The notes beneath the pieces were generated by a model. The model was not told where the DNA came from. It did no database searches and saw only the letters and a program-made list of their open reading frames with translations. Both the position numbers and the translations under genes were made by a program. Of a stretch of 64,000 nt of DNA, positions 55,123 to 63,498 are shown piece after piece. The DNA is from Armatimonadota bacterium. Lineage in GTDB: Bacteria > Armatimonadota > Fimbriimonadia > Fimbriimonadales > Fimbriimonadaceae. Numbering within the stretch: the stretch's first letter is position 1; each line of letters opens with the position of its first letter. The stretch lies in assembly GCA_037138755.1 (NCBI GenBank), contig JBAXHT010000003.1, positions 186,001 to 250,000 of the forward strand. Reading direction: 5' to 3'.

Positions 55123-57249
55123 ATGAGTGAACAGAAACCTTGGGGGCCGGAGAATCCTCATCCGTTGAGTCGGATGAAGACGGAGCTTGTTTGGGAAGGC
55201 AAGTACGACGAATATGGTCGGCGGCGGGAAATTCAACTTCCGAACTTTCCATTGGTGCTCCAGAAGGTTGAAACCATTGATGAACCCAGAGATAGAGAAA
55301 GGGCTGAACAGGGGAATCTTTTCGATGAAGGTGCGTTCACCAAATCTGCACACCGAGATGATTTTCGAAATCGACTCATCTGGGGTGACAACAAGCTTGG
55401 CCTGTCTGCCCTACTCAATGATTACCGAGGCAAAGCGAAATTGATATACATTGATCCTCCGTTCGATGTCGGATTGGATTTTGGCACCAGAGTAAGAATT
55501 GGTGACGGCTCAGACAGATTTGCAAAGGATCAATCGATTTTGGAAGACGTCGCTTACAGAGACACATGGGGGCAATTTGGGGAGGCGTACCCTAGCTTTT
55601 TGAGTGAACGGCTCTCCGTAGCCCGAGACTTATTGTCCGAAGACGGATTCATAGTGGTACATGTGGGTGATAAAGTTGGCCCAGTCGTTAGAGGAATTCT
55701 GGAGACCATATTTGGAGCAGAAAACTACCGATCCACCATTATTGTTAGGCGCGGTACAAAGAATGTCCAATCCCAATTTGAGAACATCTCAGCACTTTCA
55801 GTTGGGCACGACTATTTGTTTCTCTTCTCAAAGCGGAAGTCGTCAAAGCTCAAAAAACTGACTCTACCTGGAGAGGATGCAAAGCCTGGAAAGTGGGACA
55901 CGTTTTGGCGCGGGACCGACAGACCCACCATGAGATATGAGTTGCTCGGTGTGAAACCTAATTCGGGCCAATGGAGGTGGAAAGAACAGCGGGCCCAGAA
56001 AGCAATCGACAACTACAGTGAGTTCCTCGACAGTGACGAGGAAAGCCTGGATGCCTACTATACACCTCGCTCCGATGAGGGTATCGAGCTAGATTTCCTT
56101 AGACTCAGCGACGACGGAGTTGTTCAATATTTTGTCCCTCCGCGTGACTACAAACTAGCCAGCACAAACTGGACCAGCCTTAGAACGGTTGGGAGTAGCA
56201 CCGACTACGATACCGAAAAGCATGAAGAACTCTTGCATATTGTTGTAAGTTGGCTGACTGATGATTCTGACTTGGTTTTGGATTTCTTTTGTGGCTCTGG
56301 TACGACCTTGGCTGTTGCCGAAGAATTGAACAGAAAGTGGATTGGGATTGACCTCGGCAGATACGCAGTCCACACAACAAGAAAGCGACTCATCGGCGTT
56401 CAACGCGAGCTACACAAAGCGAATCTGCCATATCGTTCATTCGACGTTTACAATCTTGGACGCTACGAACGGCAATGGTGGCAAGCAGAGAGATTGAAAG
56501 GGGCGAATGAAGAGCATCGAGCCACTGTTCTGAAATTCTTCAGAGCAAACACGATTCAAAACCCGCCCAGTGGATTGATCCACGGAACGAAGGGAGGAGC
56601 TTACGTTCATATCGATAACATCGATAGTATTTTCACGATCAATGAGCTTCGAGAGGTGGCGAAATCGATAGCTTCGGTTGAGGGCCTGGAAGATTGGCAG
56701 AATCACGGCACAGTGCTAGGAAGCAGAAACAAGCCAAAGCTGATTGTGCTTGCCTGGGAGTTTGAGATGGACCTTCGACGAAGAGTTGAGGGGGTTGAAG
56801 CCGAAACTGGAGTCGAAATAACGCTCAAATACATTCCTCGTGAAATCATGGAGCCGAACAGGGATACCGTTCAGTTCTTCGATGCGGCGGCCCTCGATGC
56901 TGAAGTCTTGGTTTCCGAGGTTGACGGAAAGAAGCAAATTGATGTGAAACTCACCAACTTCTATCCAGCCCTTACCGAGGTGCCGGACCGGGAACTCAAC
57001 GCACTGAAAGAGCGAGCAGTCAAATCCCCTTTTGATTTCATTGATTTCTGGGCGGTGGACTTTGACTACCAGGAGAACAAACCTTTTGAACACCACTGGC
57101 AGGACTACCGAACTCGCAAAGATCGCTCCCTAAAAGCGTTTTCCGATCTTGGTTGGGAATACGAGACCCCAGGGACCAAAAGAATCTGTGTGAAAGTAAT
57201 CGACGTTTTCGGAATCGATACAACCAAGGTGATTGAGGTGAAGGTTTGA
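55123..57249 (+). CDS. DNA methyltransferase, type III Mod-like (beta class)
   Basis: 708 residues. The catalytic motif IV DPPF is at about residue 111, before the AdoMet motif I (VLDFFCGSGTTLAVAEELNRKWIGIDL) near 388, the order of beta-class N6-adenine or N4-cytosine methyltransferases and of type III Mod subunits. The region between should hold target recognition, and a C-terminal domain of about 260 residues follows. It overlaps the GIY-YIG gene by four bases. In the family, Mod recognises the site and works with Res. Confidence 0.92.
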   Translation: MSEQKPWGPENPHPLSRMKTELVWEGKYDEYGRRREIQLPNFPLVLQKVETIDEPRDRERAEQGNLFDEGAFTKSAHRDDFRNRLIWGDNKLGLSALLNDYRGKAKLIYIDPPFDVGLDFGTRVRIGDGSDRFAKDQSILEDVAYRDTWGQFGEAYPSFLSERLSVARDLLSEDGFIVVHVGDKVGPVVRGILETIFGAENYRSTIIVRRGTKNVQSQFENISALSVGHDYLFLFSKRKSSKLKKLTLPGEDAKPGKWDTFWRGTDRPTMRYELLGVKPNSGQWRWKEQRAQKAIDNYSEFLDSDEESLDAYYTPRSDEGIELDFLRLSDDGVVQYFVPPRDYKLASTNWTSLRTVGSSTDYDTEKHEELLHIVVSWLTDDSDLVLDFFCGSGTTLAVAEELNRKWIGIDLGRYAVHTTRKRLIGVQRELHKANLPYRSFDVYNLGRYERQWWQAERLKGANEEHRATVLKFFRANTIQNPPSGLIHGTKGGAYVHIDNIDSIFTINELREVAKSIASVEGLEDWQNHGTVLGSRNKPKLIVLAWEFEMDLRRRVEGVEAETGVEITLKYIPREIMEPNRDTVQFFDAAALDAEVLVSEVDGKKQIDVKLTNFYPALTEVPDRELNALKERAVKSPFDFIDFWAVDFDYQENKPFEHHWQDYRTRKDRSLKAFSDLGWEYETPGTKRICVKVIDVFGIDTTKVIEVKV

Positions 57250-57710
57250 TTATCCAAGGGTTCGATTTCGTTGACTTAGGAGAAATCGACTTTCTTAGAG
57301 ACGAAACAGGGGAGATTCAACAACTGCACCCCCAACAGCTTTTCTCAAATCCGGATGGGCTTTCACTCCATCGGTATGGAGATTTGGAATACTGCAAGTT
57401 CTCCGTTCCGGGTTTGCCCAAAGGCCCTGGTGTCTATGCCTTTGCCACGAAAGAAGAAGTGCTCTACATCGGAAAAGCGTCAAAAATATCGAAAAGATTT
57501 ATGCCGGGGTATCGGTCGATTTCACCGAGAATGTGCTTCACGAGAGGCCCTGAAACTACCTGTCGAATCAATGCGACCATACTAGCCGAAGCGTTAAAAG
57601 GGGTCCGACTACATGTCCATGTGTTTGAAACAGCAGAATATGGAAAGGTCGAAGAAGCTTTGCTGAAAGTTCTTACCCCTAAGTGGAATCGAGCAGGGGT
57701 GATTCGATGA
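57246..57710 (+). CDS. GIY-YIG nuclease-domain protein
   Basis: 154 residues from a TTG start that overlaps the mod stop, supported by GAGGTGA upstream. The GIY-YIG pattern is seen as GVYAFATKEEVLYIGKA (residues about 61-77), with a basic residue in KRFMPGYRS and the later Glu and Asn in EEALLKVLTPKWN. An intact active site is therefore plausible. It sits between mod and res and overlaps both by four bases (GIY-YIG stop and res ATG form ATGA). This placement inside a type III-like pair is unusual. Confidence 0.85.
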   Translation: MIIQGFDFVDLGEIDFLRDETGEIQQLHPQQLFSNPDGLSLHRYGDLEYCKFSVPGLPKGPGVYAFATKEEVLYIGKASKISKRFMPGYRSISPRMCFTRGPETTCRINATILAEALKGVRLHVHVFETAEYGKVEEALLKVLTPKWNRAGVIR

Positions 57711-60700
57711 GCAAAGGCTTCGCGGCCCTTGAACCGTTGTATGCTCCATGGGAAGAACCCAACAAACATCGCGTCAAAGGCGTTGGAATCGTCCCAGGCC
57801 GGCGAGCTTCAAGAACTGTTCTTGCCCCGTACATCCGAAGCCAGGTTTCAGACTGGAGACATTCAGGATATGAGGGAGCTTCTGAGACCACAAAAACCCT
57901 TCTGAATCATTGGTTTGAAACCGCCCATGAGGACGACTTCCGTTATCACTTCTGCCAACGAGAAGCAGTGGAAACGATTATTTGGCTTGCGGAAGTCAAA
58001 CGCTATTTGATCCCTTCGGACTTGTTCAGCTCAATTCTTCCTGAAGAAGACAAACGTTATACAGCACTAACCAATATCAAACCAGAGGATGATTTGTGGG
58101 CTAGATATTGCTCAAAGCTCGCTACCGGAGCCGGGAAAACTAAGTGCATGAGCTTGGTTATGGCTTGGAGCTACTTCCATAGCCTTTACGAATCCAACTC
58201 CATCTTTCCTCGGCACTTCGTAGTTGTCGCACCAAACTTAATCGTTTTTGATCGGCTTAAAGACGACTTCGAATCAGCGAAGATTTTTTACTCCGATCCG
58301 ATCCTTCCACCAGAGTTCAGAGACGACTTCAACGTTCAAGTCGTCATGCAAGACGACTCAGGAGCCGGAAGCTACCAGGGCACAATCTACCTAACGAACA
58401 TTCACAGGCTGTTTCCCAAGAATTCCGACAATGAAAACAGTGTCGGAAACTCTAGTTTGCTCGGGCCAACGGTAAACAAGAACCAAGTTTTCAAGGTTGG
58501 CGAAGTCCTACGGAATCGAATATCAGCCCACCCTTCCGTGATGATCTTGAACGATGAGGCACATCATCTTCACGATCCAGAATCCGCTTGGAACGAGGCC
58601 ATCGATGCGATCCATCATCAAAGCCTCACGAAAGGAAATCGAGGAGTTGTCCTTCAAGCAGACTTTACTGCGACACCCAAACACAACAACGGAGACCTTT
58701 TCCGGCATATCGTCAGTGACTTTCCACTGGGAGAGGCAGTTGACGCGGGAATTGTCAAAGTTCCGGTCATTGGACGATCCGAGGAAATCAAAGCGAATGA
58801 CGCGGCAGGAGACGCATTCGAAAAGTACCGAACCCACTTGCTACTGGGCTATCAGCAGTATCAATACATGTGGGAAGAGTGGAGCAAGGTTCGAAAACCG
58901 ATTCTCTTCGTAATGTGCGAGACGGCTCAAGCCGCGAACGAAATTGCAGCGAAGCTGAATAACGATGAGCGTTTCCCACTACTCAATGGAAAAGTGCTCA
59001 ATCTTCACACTCGACTAGAGGGCAAGATTGTTACTCGAAATCCGGGAAAGAACGAGTGGAAAGAGTTCGTCTATTCGGAATCGAAGCTCAAAGACGATGA
59101 TCTTAAAGAAATCCGCCGTTGGTCGGCTGATCTGGACAAGGCTGAATCGCCTTATCGATGCGTTGTCTCGGTGCTTATGCTCAGAGAAGGATGGGACGTT
59201 CGGAATGTCACTACAATTGTTCCTCTACGACCATATACAGCGAAATCGAACATCCTCGCGGAACAAACTCTAGGCCGTGGTCTTCGACGTATGGAACGGC
59301 CCGGCCCAGATGCCGCTTTCGAAAGGGTGACCGTTGTTGAGCATCCCTCAATGCTCGCACTTTACAATGAAGAACTTGAGCAAGAAGGGCTAGAGATAGG
59401 TGAAATCGATCTTGATGAGCGGAAACCCCAGACAGTTCCGATCTTTATTGATCCAAAGAAGGATGCTGAAAAGCTGGATATTGTGATTCCTCAGGTTTCA
59501 GATTCTATCGAGACAACCGTCACACTGAATGAAATCAAATTCGAGCAAATCGAGGCTCAGTTCAAAAAGATTTCTAGCGGAAAACTTCCCGTTGGTAAAG
59601 CAAAAGATGGGGCAATCAAATTTGAGGAGCGAACCCTTTTCACCGATGAGGTAGTTAAGAGTTATGAGATTGACCGAGGACTACTTGCCCAAGGTTACAC
59701 GGCTGTTTCGGTTTTCGTGAAAGTTCTTGAAAGGGCCTGTCGGCTCCAAGGTTCTCACGCAACACTCTCACCGCTGGTTCAAAGATTCATCGAAGAAACG
59801 CTCTTTGATCGAAAGGTAAATCTGTATCAGGGAGAGGTTGATCATCGTCTAGGAGACATCGATGTCAGAGAGCACATCGAAGCCACATTTGCACCACTGA
59901 TCAAGAGTCAAACAAACAAAGAAACTAAGCGTAAAAAGCAGAGTTCAGGATTTGCCCTTTCATCATGGAGAGCCTTTCAAGCAACTCAAAGTCAAAAACG
60001 TCCCTGCGATGAAGCGGAGAAAACAATCTTCAATCTGGTGGCCTGCTCGAACTACTTTGAAGCAGAGTTTGCGGCCTTCTGTGACGACTGCCTTGATGTA
60101 GTCGCATTTGCCAAAAATACTGGCCCCCAGAAGCTGGCAATCGATTACCTCTCGATGAATGGTCGGCCCTCGCTCTATTGGCCTGATTTCTTTGTGAAGT
60201 CGGCGGCGGGAATCAACTACCTTGTTGAAACCAAGGGTCAAGAGGATACTTCTGTTGCATTGAAAGCGAAGGCCGCTATCGAATGGTGTAAGGCCGCAAC
60301 ACATGGGGACCAAAAGTGGGAATACGCATTCATTCCCCAATATCTGTTTGATCAGAACACTGAGCCTTCATTAGAAGGGCTTCTACGGGCATGTGAACCG
60401 AAGAAGAAGGCTCTTCTGGAATCCTTAAAATCAGCCCAACTGGTGCTTCCGCTAGAGGCAACTTCAGGCGAAATTCGAGCACAAAAATCTTCAGAATTTT
60501 TGGGTGCAACCGATGTTTCGATCCTGCCGGACTCTATTCTTCAACTTGTCAATCACAGTATCGTTCTCCTCGATTACGACAAGAGAATGCAGAGTCCAAG
60601 ATACGGAGCTTGCTTCCAGACACTTTTAGAGGCTCTCGAAAACTTGTGTGGAGCTTCGCTCATTTCGCTTGCAACTCCGTTCATCCCGCAGAACATGGCA

Positions 60701-61096
60701 GAACACAAGACTTTCTTTGAGCCTTACTATGCTGGTTCAAACGAGGCTATTCTTCGGGATCAAGGGAGAAAGCTTCGAAGAAACGTGGTTGACCGGGGGC
60801 GGTCAAACCTACTCGGCAATTTCCTGTTCATGCTTGGCTTCTCTCGTCAATCCAAATTCGATTCCGTCTCTGGAATCGCCTTGTGGGATTCAGTTAGGTT
60901 AGCTTTTGGAAAGCCCGAGTTTGACGGCTTGTACGATCAACTCTCCACATGCAACAACTTCAGAAACAAATACATCGCGCATGGCGATACACCATTGACT
61001 GACCCCAAGGTCGCTGAAGAAAATTTGCACATGTGGATAGAGTGCATCATAAGGCTGTTCGAAGTCACAAAATCCCTTGGCCTCAAAACACCCTAG
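57707..61096 (+). CDS. Res-like helicase-nuclease with C-terminal HEPN-like domain
   Basis: 1129 residues from the ATG at 57707. It has SF2 motifs LATGAGKTK (about 139), LNDEAHH (about 282), ADFTATP and LGRGLRRM (about 521), then a PD-(D/E)XK site YWPDFFVK...LVETKG (824-841). This is the order of type III Res subunits. The last about 190 residues are helical and contain FRNKYIAHGD, an Rx5H motif (R1086, H1092) typical for HEPN RNases. It forms a module with mod and the GIY-YIG gene. Activity of the HEPN part is inferred. Confidence 0.88.
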   Translation: MSKGFAALEPLYAPWEEPNKHRVKGVGIVPGRRASRTVLAPYIRSQVSDWRHSGYEGASETTKTLLNHWFETAHEDDFRYHFCQREAVETIIWLAEVKRYLIPSDLFSSILPEEDKRYTALTNIKPEDDLWARYCSKLATGAGKTKCMSLVMAWSYFHSLYESNSIFPRHFVVVAPNLIVFDRLKDDFESAKIFYSDPILPPEFRDDFNVQVVMQDDSGAGSYQGTIYLTNIHRLFPKNSDNENSVGNSSLLGPTVNKNQVFKVGEVLRNRISAHPSVMILNDEAHHLHDPESAWNEAIDAIHHQSLTKGNRGVVLQADFTATPKHNNGDLFRHIVSDFPLGEAVDAGIVKVPVIGRSEEIKANDAAGDAFEKYRTHLLLGYQQYQYMWEEWSKVRKPILFVMCETAQAANEIAAKLNNDERFPLLNGKVLNLHTRLEGKIVTRNPGKNEWKEFVYSESKLKDDDLKEIRRWSADLDKAESPYRCVVSVLMLREGWDVRNVTTIVPLRPYTAKSNILAEQTLGRGLRRMERPGPDAAFERVTVVEHPSMLALYNEELEQEGLEIGEIDLDERKPQTVPIFIDPKKDAEKLDIVIPQVSDSIETTVTLNEIKFEQIEAQFKKISSGKLPVGKAKDGAIKFEERTLFTDEVVKSYEIDRGLLAQGYTAVSVFVKVLERACRLQGSHATLSPLVQRFIEETLFDRKVNLYQGEVDHRLGDIDVREHIEATFAPLIKSQTNKETKRKKQSSGFALSSWRAFQATQSQKRPCDEAEKTIFNLVACSNYFEAEFAAFCDDCLDVVAFAKNTGPQKLAIDYLSMNGRPSLYWPDFFVKSAAGINYLVETKGQEDTSVALKAKAAIEWCKAATHGDQKWEYAFIPQYLFDQNTEPSLEGLLRACEPKKKALLESLKSAQLVLPLEATSGEIRAQKSSEFLGATDVSILPDSILQLVNHSIVLLDYDKRMQSPRYGACFQTLLEALENLCGASLISLATPFIPQNMAEHKTFFEPYYAGSNEAILRDQGRKLRRNVVDRGRSNLLGNFLFMLGFSRQSKFDSVSGIALWDSVRLAFGKPEFDGLYDQLSTCNNFRNKYIAHGDTPLTDPKVAEENLHMWIECIIRLFEVTKSLGLKTP

Positions 61097-61155
61097 TTCC
61101 TTGAACTCTCAAGTGTCACTATTCAGACACCACTGTGTGAACTTGGGTAACCAGG

Positions 61156-61242
61156 GGCTACCGGGTGATCTTAAGCCTTGGTCAAGTAATTCGACAAAGG
61201 ATATTCACTCTGCCTAAGCGGAGTGAATATCACCCGGTAGCC
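61156..61242. repeat. nested inverted repeats after the Res gene
   Basis: Outer arms GGCTACCGGGTGAT (61156-61169) and ATCACCCGGTAGCC (61229-61242) are a perfect 14-bp inverted repeat. Inside, ATATTCACTC (61201-61210) and GAGTGAATAT (61221-61230) form a second one that shares two bases with the outer arm. It lies between convergent res and int; the inner hairpin may terminate. The right arm region recurs near 51663. Confidence 0.75.
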
Positions 61243-61261
61243 AACTGTTTCACCTTAAAAG

Positions 61262-62299
61262 CTATCGTTTCAAGGCTTGAACAGGGCTGAATTGACGGTG
61301 CTGGTTCTGAATGTCGGCTTGGGCAAGGCTAACGTACCTGTTAGTCATGGCTAGATCGGTATGACCCAACATTTCCTTCAGGGTGAAAACGCTCCCCCCG
61401 GCTCGAAGAAACATCACGGCGAACGTATGCCTCAGAGTATGAGGGGAACAACGAACGGCCTCGATCTTAGCCGATTCTCCGAGTCTTTCCAAGATTTGAC
61501 GAACTCCATAGCGAGTAAATCTTTCCCCACGTTTCGATTCGAAAAGAGGTGATGCCTGTTCAAGTTCTCTTTCTCGCAAGTATCGCCATAGGACTCTTCC
61601 AGTTTCCCGGCTGAAATAGATCGCCCGATGTTTGTTTCCCTTCCCTCGAACAATGGCCTTTCTATTCACGATGTCAATATCTGAATAATCCAGTTCGCAA
61701 AGCTCACTGACTCGAACTCCAGTATCGAGCATGAAAAGAACAAGGGCTTCATCTCTCCTAGGATGCTGAGTTTGCTTCGAAACCTTCAACAACTTTTGAA
61801 CCTGTTCAGCCGAGAATGGTTGAATCTGGTCAGCCCGATGAACTGGAGGCTTCAAATTCTGCATCGGTGACTCTGAAATGTATCCTTCAGCTACCAGGAA
61901 TCGAAAGAAGGTTCGAAGAATGCCATACACGTCTTTAACCGTTCGAGCATTCACCGGAGCTTTCAAACTCGAATTTCCCCAGCGGCCCTCTTCATCCTTG
62001 TGTCCGTTCGCAACGTAGCCAAGAAAGGCCCGAATTTCGAACGTTCCGCATGACTGTAAACCTTCGGTTTCGAGCCACCAAGCTAACTTATCTAAGAAGT
62101 GACGACGGAGCGAAAGTGTGTTTGGACTGAGCTGACGGTATTCCCCGTCAAGTATCCATCCTTTAGCGAATCGGCGAAGATCATTGATTCCAATTGTGGA
62201 ACCAGAATTGAGTGAACGAAGTGCTGTCTGCAAGTTTCTAGGTCTCGTTTTGGTGGTCGATGGAAGACCAAAACTGAGAACGAAGTGCTGAATTTGCAC
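61262..62299 (-). CDS. tyrosine recombinase (site-specific integrase)
   Basis: 345 residues. The catalytic set is visible: Arg196 in DTGVRVSEL, Lys in VRGKGNKHR, His287 and Arg290 in HTLRH, His313 in LGHTD and Tyr322 in TNRYVSL. An N-terminal SAM-like core-binding domain precedes it. It is XerD-like in style. It lies 27 bases from the tRNA-Val attachment site and reads away from it, so it is the obvious integrase of the element. Confidence 0.95.
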   Translation of the reverse strand: MQIQHFVLSFGLPSTTKTRPRNLQTALRSLNSGSTIGINDLRRFAKGWILDGEYRQLSPNTLSLRRHFLDKLAWWLETEGLQSCGTFEIRAFLGYVANGHKDEEGRWGNSSLKAPVNARTVKDVYGILRTFFRFLVAEGYISESPMQNLKPPVHRADQIQPFSAEQVQKLLKVSKQTQHPRRDEALVLFMLDTGVRVSELCELDYSDIDIVNRKAIVRGKGNKHRAIYFSRETGRVLWRYLRERELEQASPLFESKRGERFTRYGVRQILERLGESAKIEAVRCSPHTLRHTFAVMFLRAGGSVFTLKEMLGHTDLAMTNRYVSLAQADIQNQHRQFSPVQALKR

Positions 62300-62326
62300 C
62301 TAGAAAGCTCTTGCTAACTTCAGGAC

Positions 62327-62398
62327 TGGTGGGCGGTGCGGGACTTGAACCCACGACCCCTTCGGTGTGAACGAAGTGCTCTACCACTGAGCTAACCG
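62327..62398 (-). repeat. attachment site within tRNA-Val (right end)
   Basis: Second copy of the 72-bp repeat. It restores a complete tRNA because the chromosomal 5' end (GGG) is retained on this side. Confidence 0.9.
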
Positions 62399-62401
62399 CC
62401 C
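62327..62401 (-). tRNA. tRNA-Val (anticodon CAC)
   Basis: 75 bases with encoded CCA. Acceptor stem GGGCGGT / ACCGCCC, D arm GCTC/GAGC, anticodon stem CTTCG/CGAAG with loop TTCACAC (anticodon CAC, reads GTG), and T arm GTGGG-TTCAAGT-CCCGC (one G-T pair) all form. Bases 62327-62398 are the right attachment site; the first three bases lie outside the repeat. Confidence 0.97.
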
Positions 62402-62454
62402 CAAGGTGAGGGAGTATACCGCGAGGTTTACGTTAGAGGCATTTGGTGAAGCCG

Positions 62455-62757
62455 TCAATCGAAATCGAAAATATCACCTAGGAAGCTACGTCTCTTCTTC
62501 TTCCCGTTGTAGCGATAGTCGTAGTCGTCATGATCGTTTCTTCGGTGAGCTTGTTGGGGAGATACTTGTTGGTGGGGGTGCTGCGGGTACACAGGTTGTT
62601 GATAAGCAGGGAGCGGCTGCAGGGAGAGCTGAATCATCTTTTCGAGCTCACCTCGGTCCAAGAAAACCCCGTGGCACCGTTGGCAGTAGTCAATATGGAT
62701 GCCTTGTCGTTCAACGATCATCATAACTTCGGTGCACTTCGGGCAAAGGATGCTCAT
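62455..62757 (-). CDS. TFIIB-type zinc ribbon protein
   Basis: 100 residues. The N-terminal zinc ribbon is CPKCTEVMM ... DYCQRCHGVFLDRGELEKMI, the common zf-TFIIB small-protein pattern with a conserved WLDxGE-like end (here FLDRGE). The C-terminus is Gln/Pro/His-rich, then basic (NGKKKRRS). Function unknown; it is a chromosomal gene right of the element. Confidence 0.85.
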   Translation of the reverse strand: MSILCPKCTEVMMIVERQGIHIDYCQRCHGVFLDRGELEKMIQLSLQPLPAYQQPVYPQHPHQQVSPQQAHRRNDHDDYDYRYNGKKKRRSFLGDIFDFD

Positions 62758-62890
62758 AGTTCGGTTTCTACGAACTGGTATTCGACGAGGTTGCCTATTT
62801 CGGCTTTTGGCAAAATGAGATCGATAATGCTCTGCAAAAGCTGATAGTTTCAGGGGCTATGCAGTCTGATCAAAGCGGAACAATGCAGTG

Positions 62891-63424
62891 ATGAGCTTGA
62901 TCGCCGCACTAGTCATTGGCGCTCCGTCCACGTTGACTAAGACAAAGCTGAATGGGATTCTCTTTGGAAAGTCGATAGTGTTTGATCACGTCCAGATTCT
63001 TAAGCTCTCCCACAGAGCTTCCGTAAAGAGTGGAAGCAAGAAGGATGAAGCAGAAGTCTATGTTTTCACGTTTCAGCAAGGTGCCGATCTGCTGTACGAC
63101 AACGGGATCAAGTTTCACGTCAACTTGAACCCTGGATCAAAACTTGAGAACACTATGATCAATCAGCAGTCCCTTAAGTTCGGCACACCGGAGTACAGCA
63201 AGATGGTTCACGGCCACACAACTGGCCCGTCATGTGGTCGAGGTGCTCTCGCAGTGTTTATCGATGCCAATGGCAAAATCGAGTCTGCGAGTGACCGAAT
63301 CAAATTCAAATTCTTCTGTAAGGCACTGGGAAACGGAGAATACAAAGCCTCGATTTTTGGCTACGCTGCTGAGCACAAAGCCGGAGTTCAGGGCAACTTC
63401 AGGTTCAAGCTTGAGAAAGCTTAG
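62891..63424 (+). CDS. exported hypothetical protein
   Basis: 177 residues from ATG 62891 (a GTG precedes it directly). The N-terminus MSLIAALVIGAPSTLT is a short signal-like stretch. The rest is Lys/Ser-rich beta sequence with one Cys pair candidate (GPSCGRGALAVF, KFFCKAL). No family recognised. It is single between divergent and downstream genes. Confidence 0.6.
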   Translation: MSLIAALVIGAPSTLTKTKLNGILFGKSIVFDHVQILKLSHRASVKSGSKKDEAEVYVFTFQQGADLLYDNGIKFHVNLNPGSKLENTMINQQSLKFGTPEYSKMVHGHTTGPSCGRGALAVFIDANGKIESASDRIKFKFFCKALGNGEYKASIFGYAAEHKAGVQGNFRFKLEKA

Positions 63425-63498
63425 CCCAGCCCGTAACTAGTCCGGCCGGGGTCGCGGCGACTTGCTCACTTGAAGCTCCAACGAGCTAAGCTAGGAGG

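Larger units (their letters stand above)
47236..62398. mobile_element. integrative element in tRNA-Val(CAC)
   Basis: About 15.2 kb bounded by a perfect 72-bp direct repeat (47236-47307 and 62327-62398) that is the tRNA-Val gene minus its first three bases. The integrase is next to the intact tRNA copy, as is usual for tRNA-targeting elements. Inside are a primase-helicase-like gene, an Xre regulator and a large R-M-like operon. Codon use is visibly more A+T-rich, with less CGA, than in flanking chromosomal genes. No capsid, portal, terminase, relaxase or conjugation gene was recognised, so it is a small integrative or satellite-like island. Confidence 0.9.
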
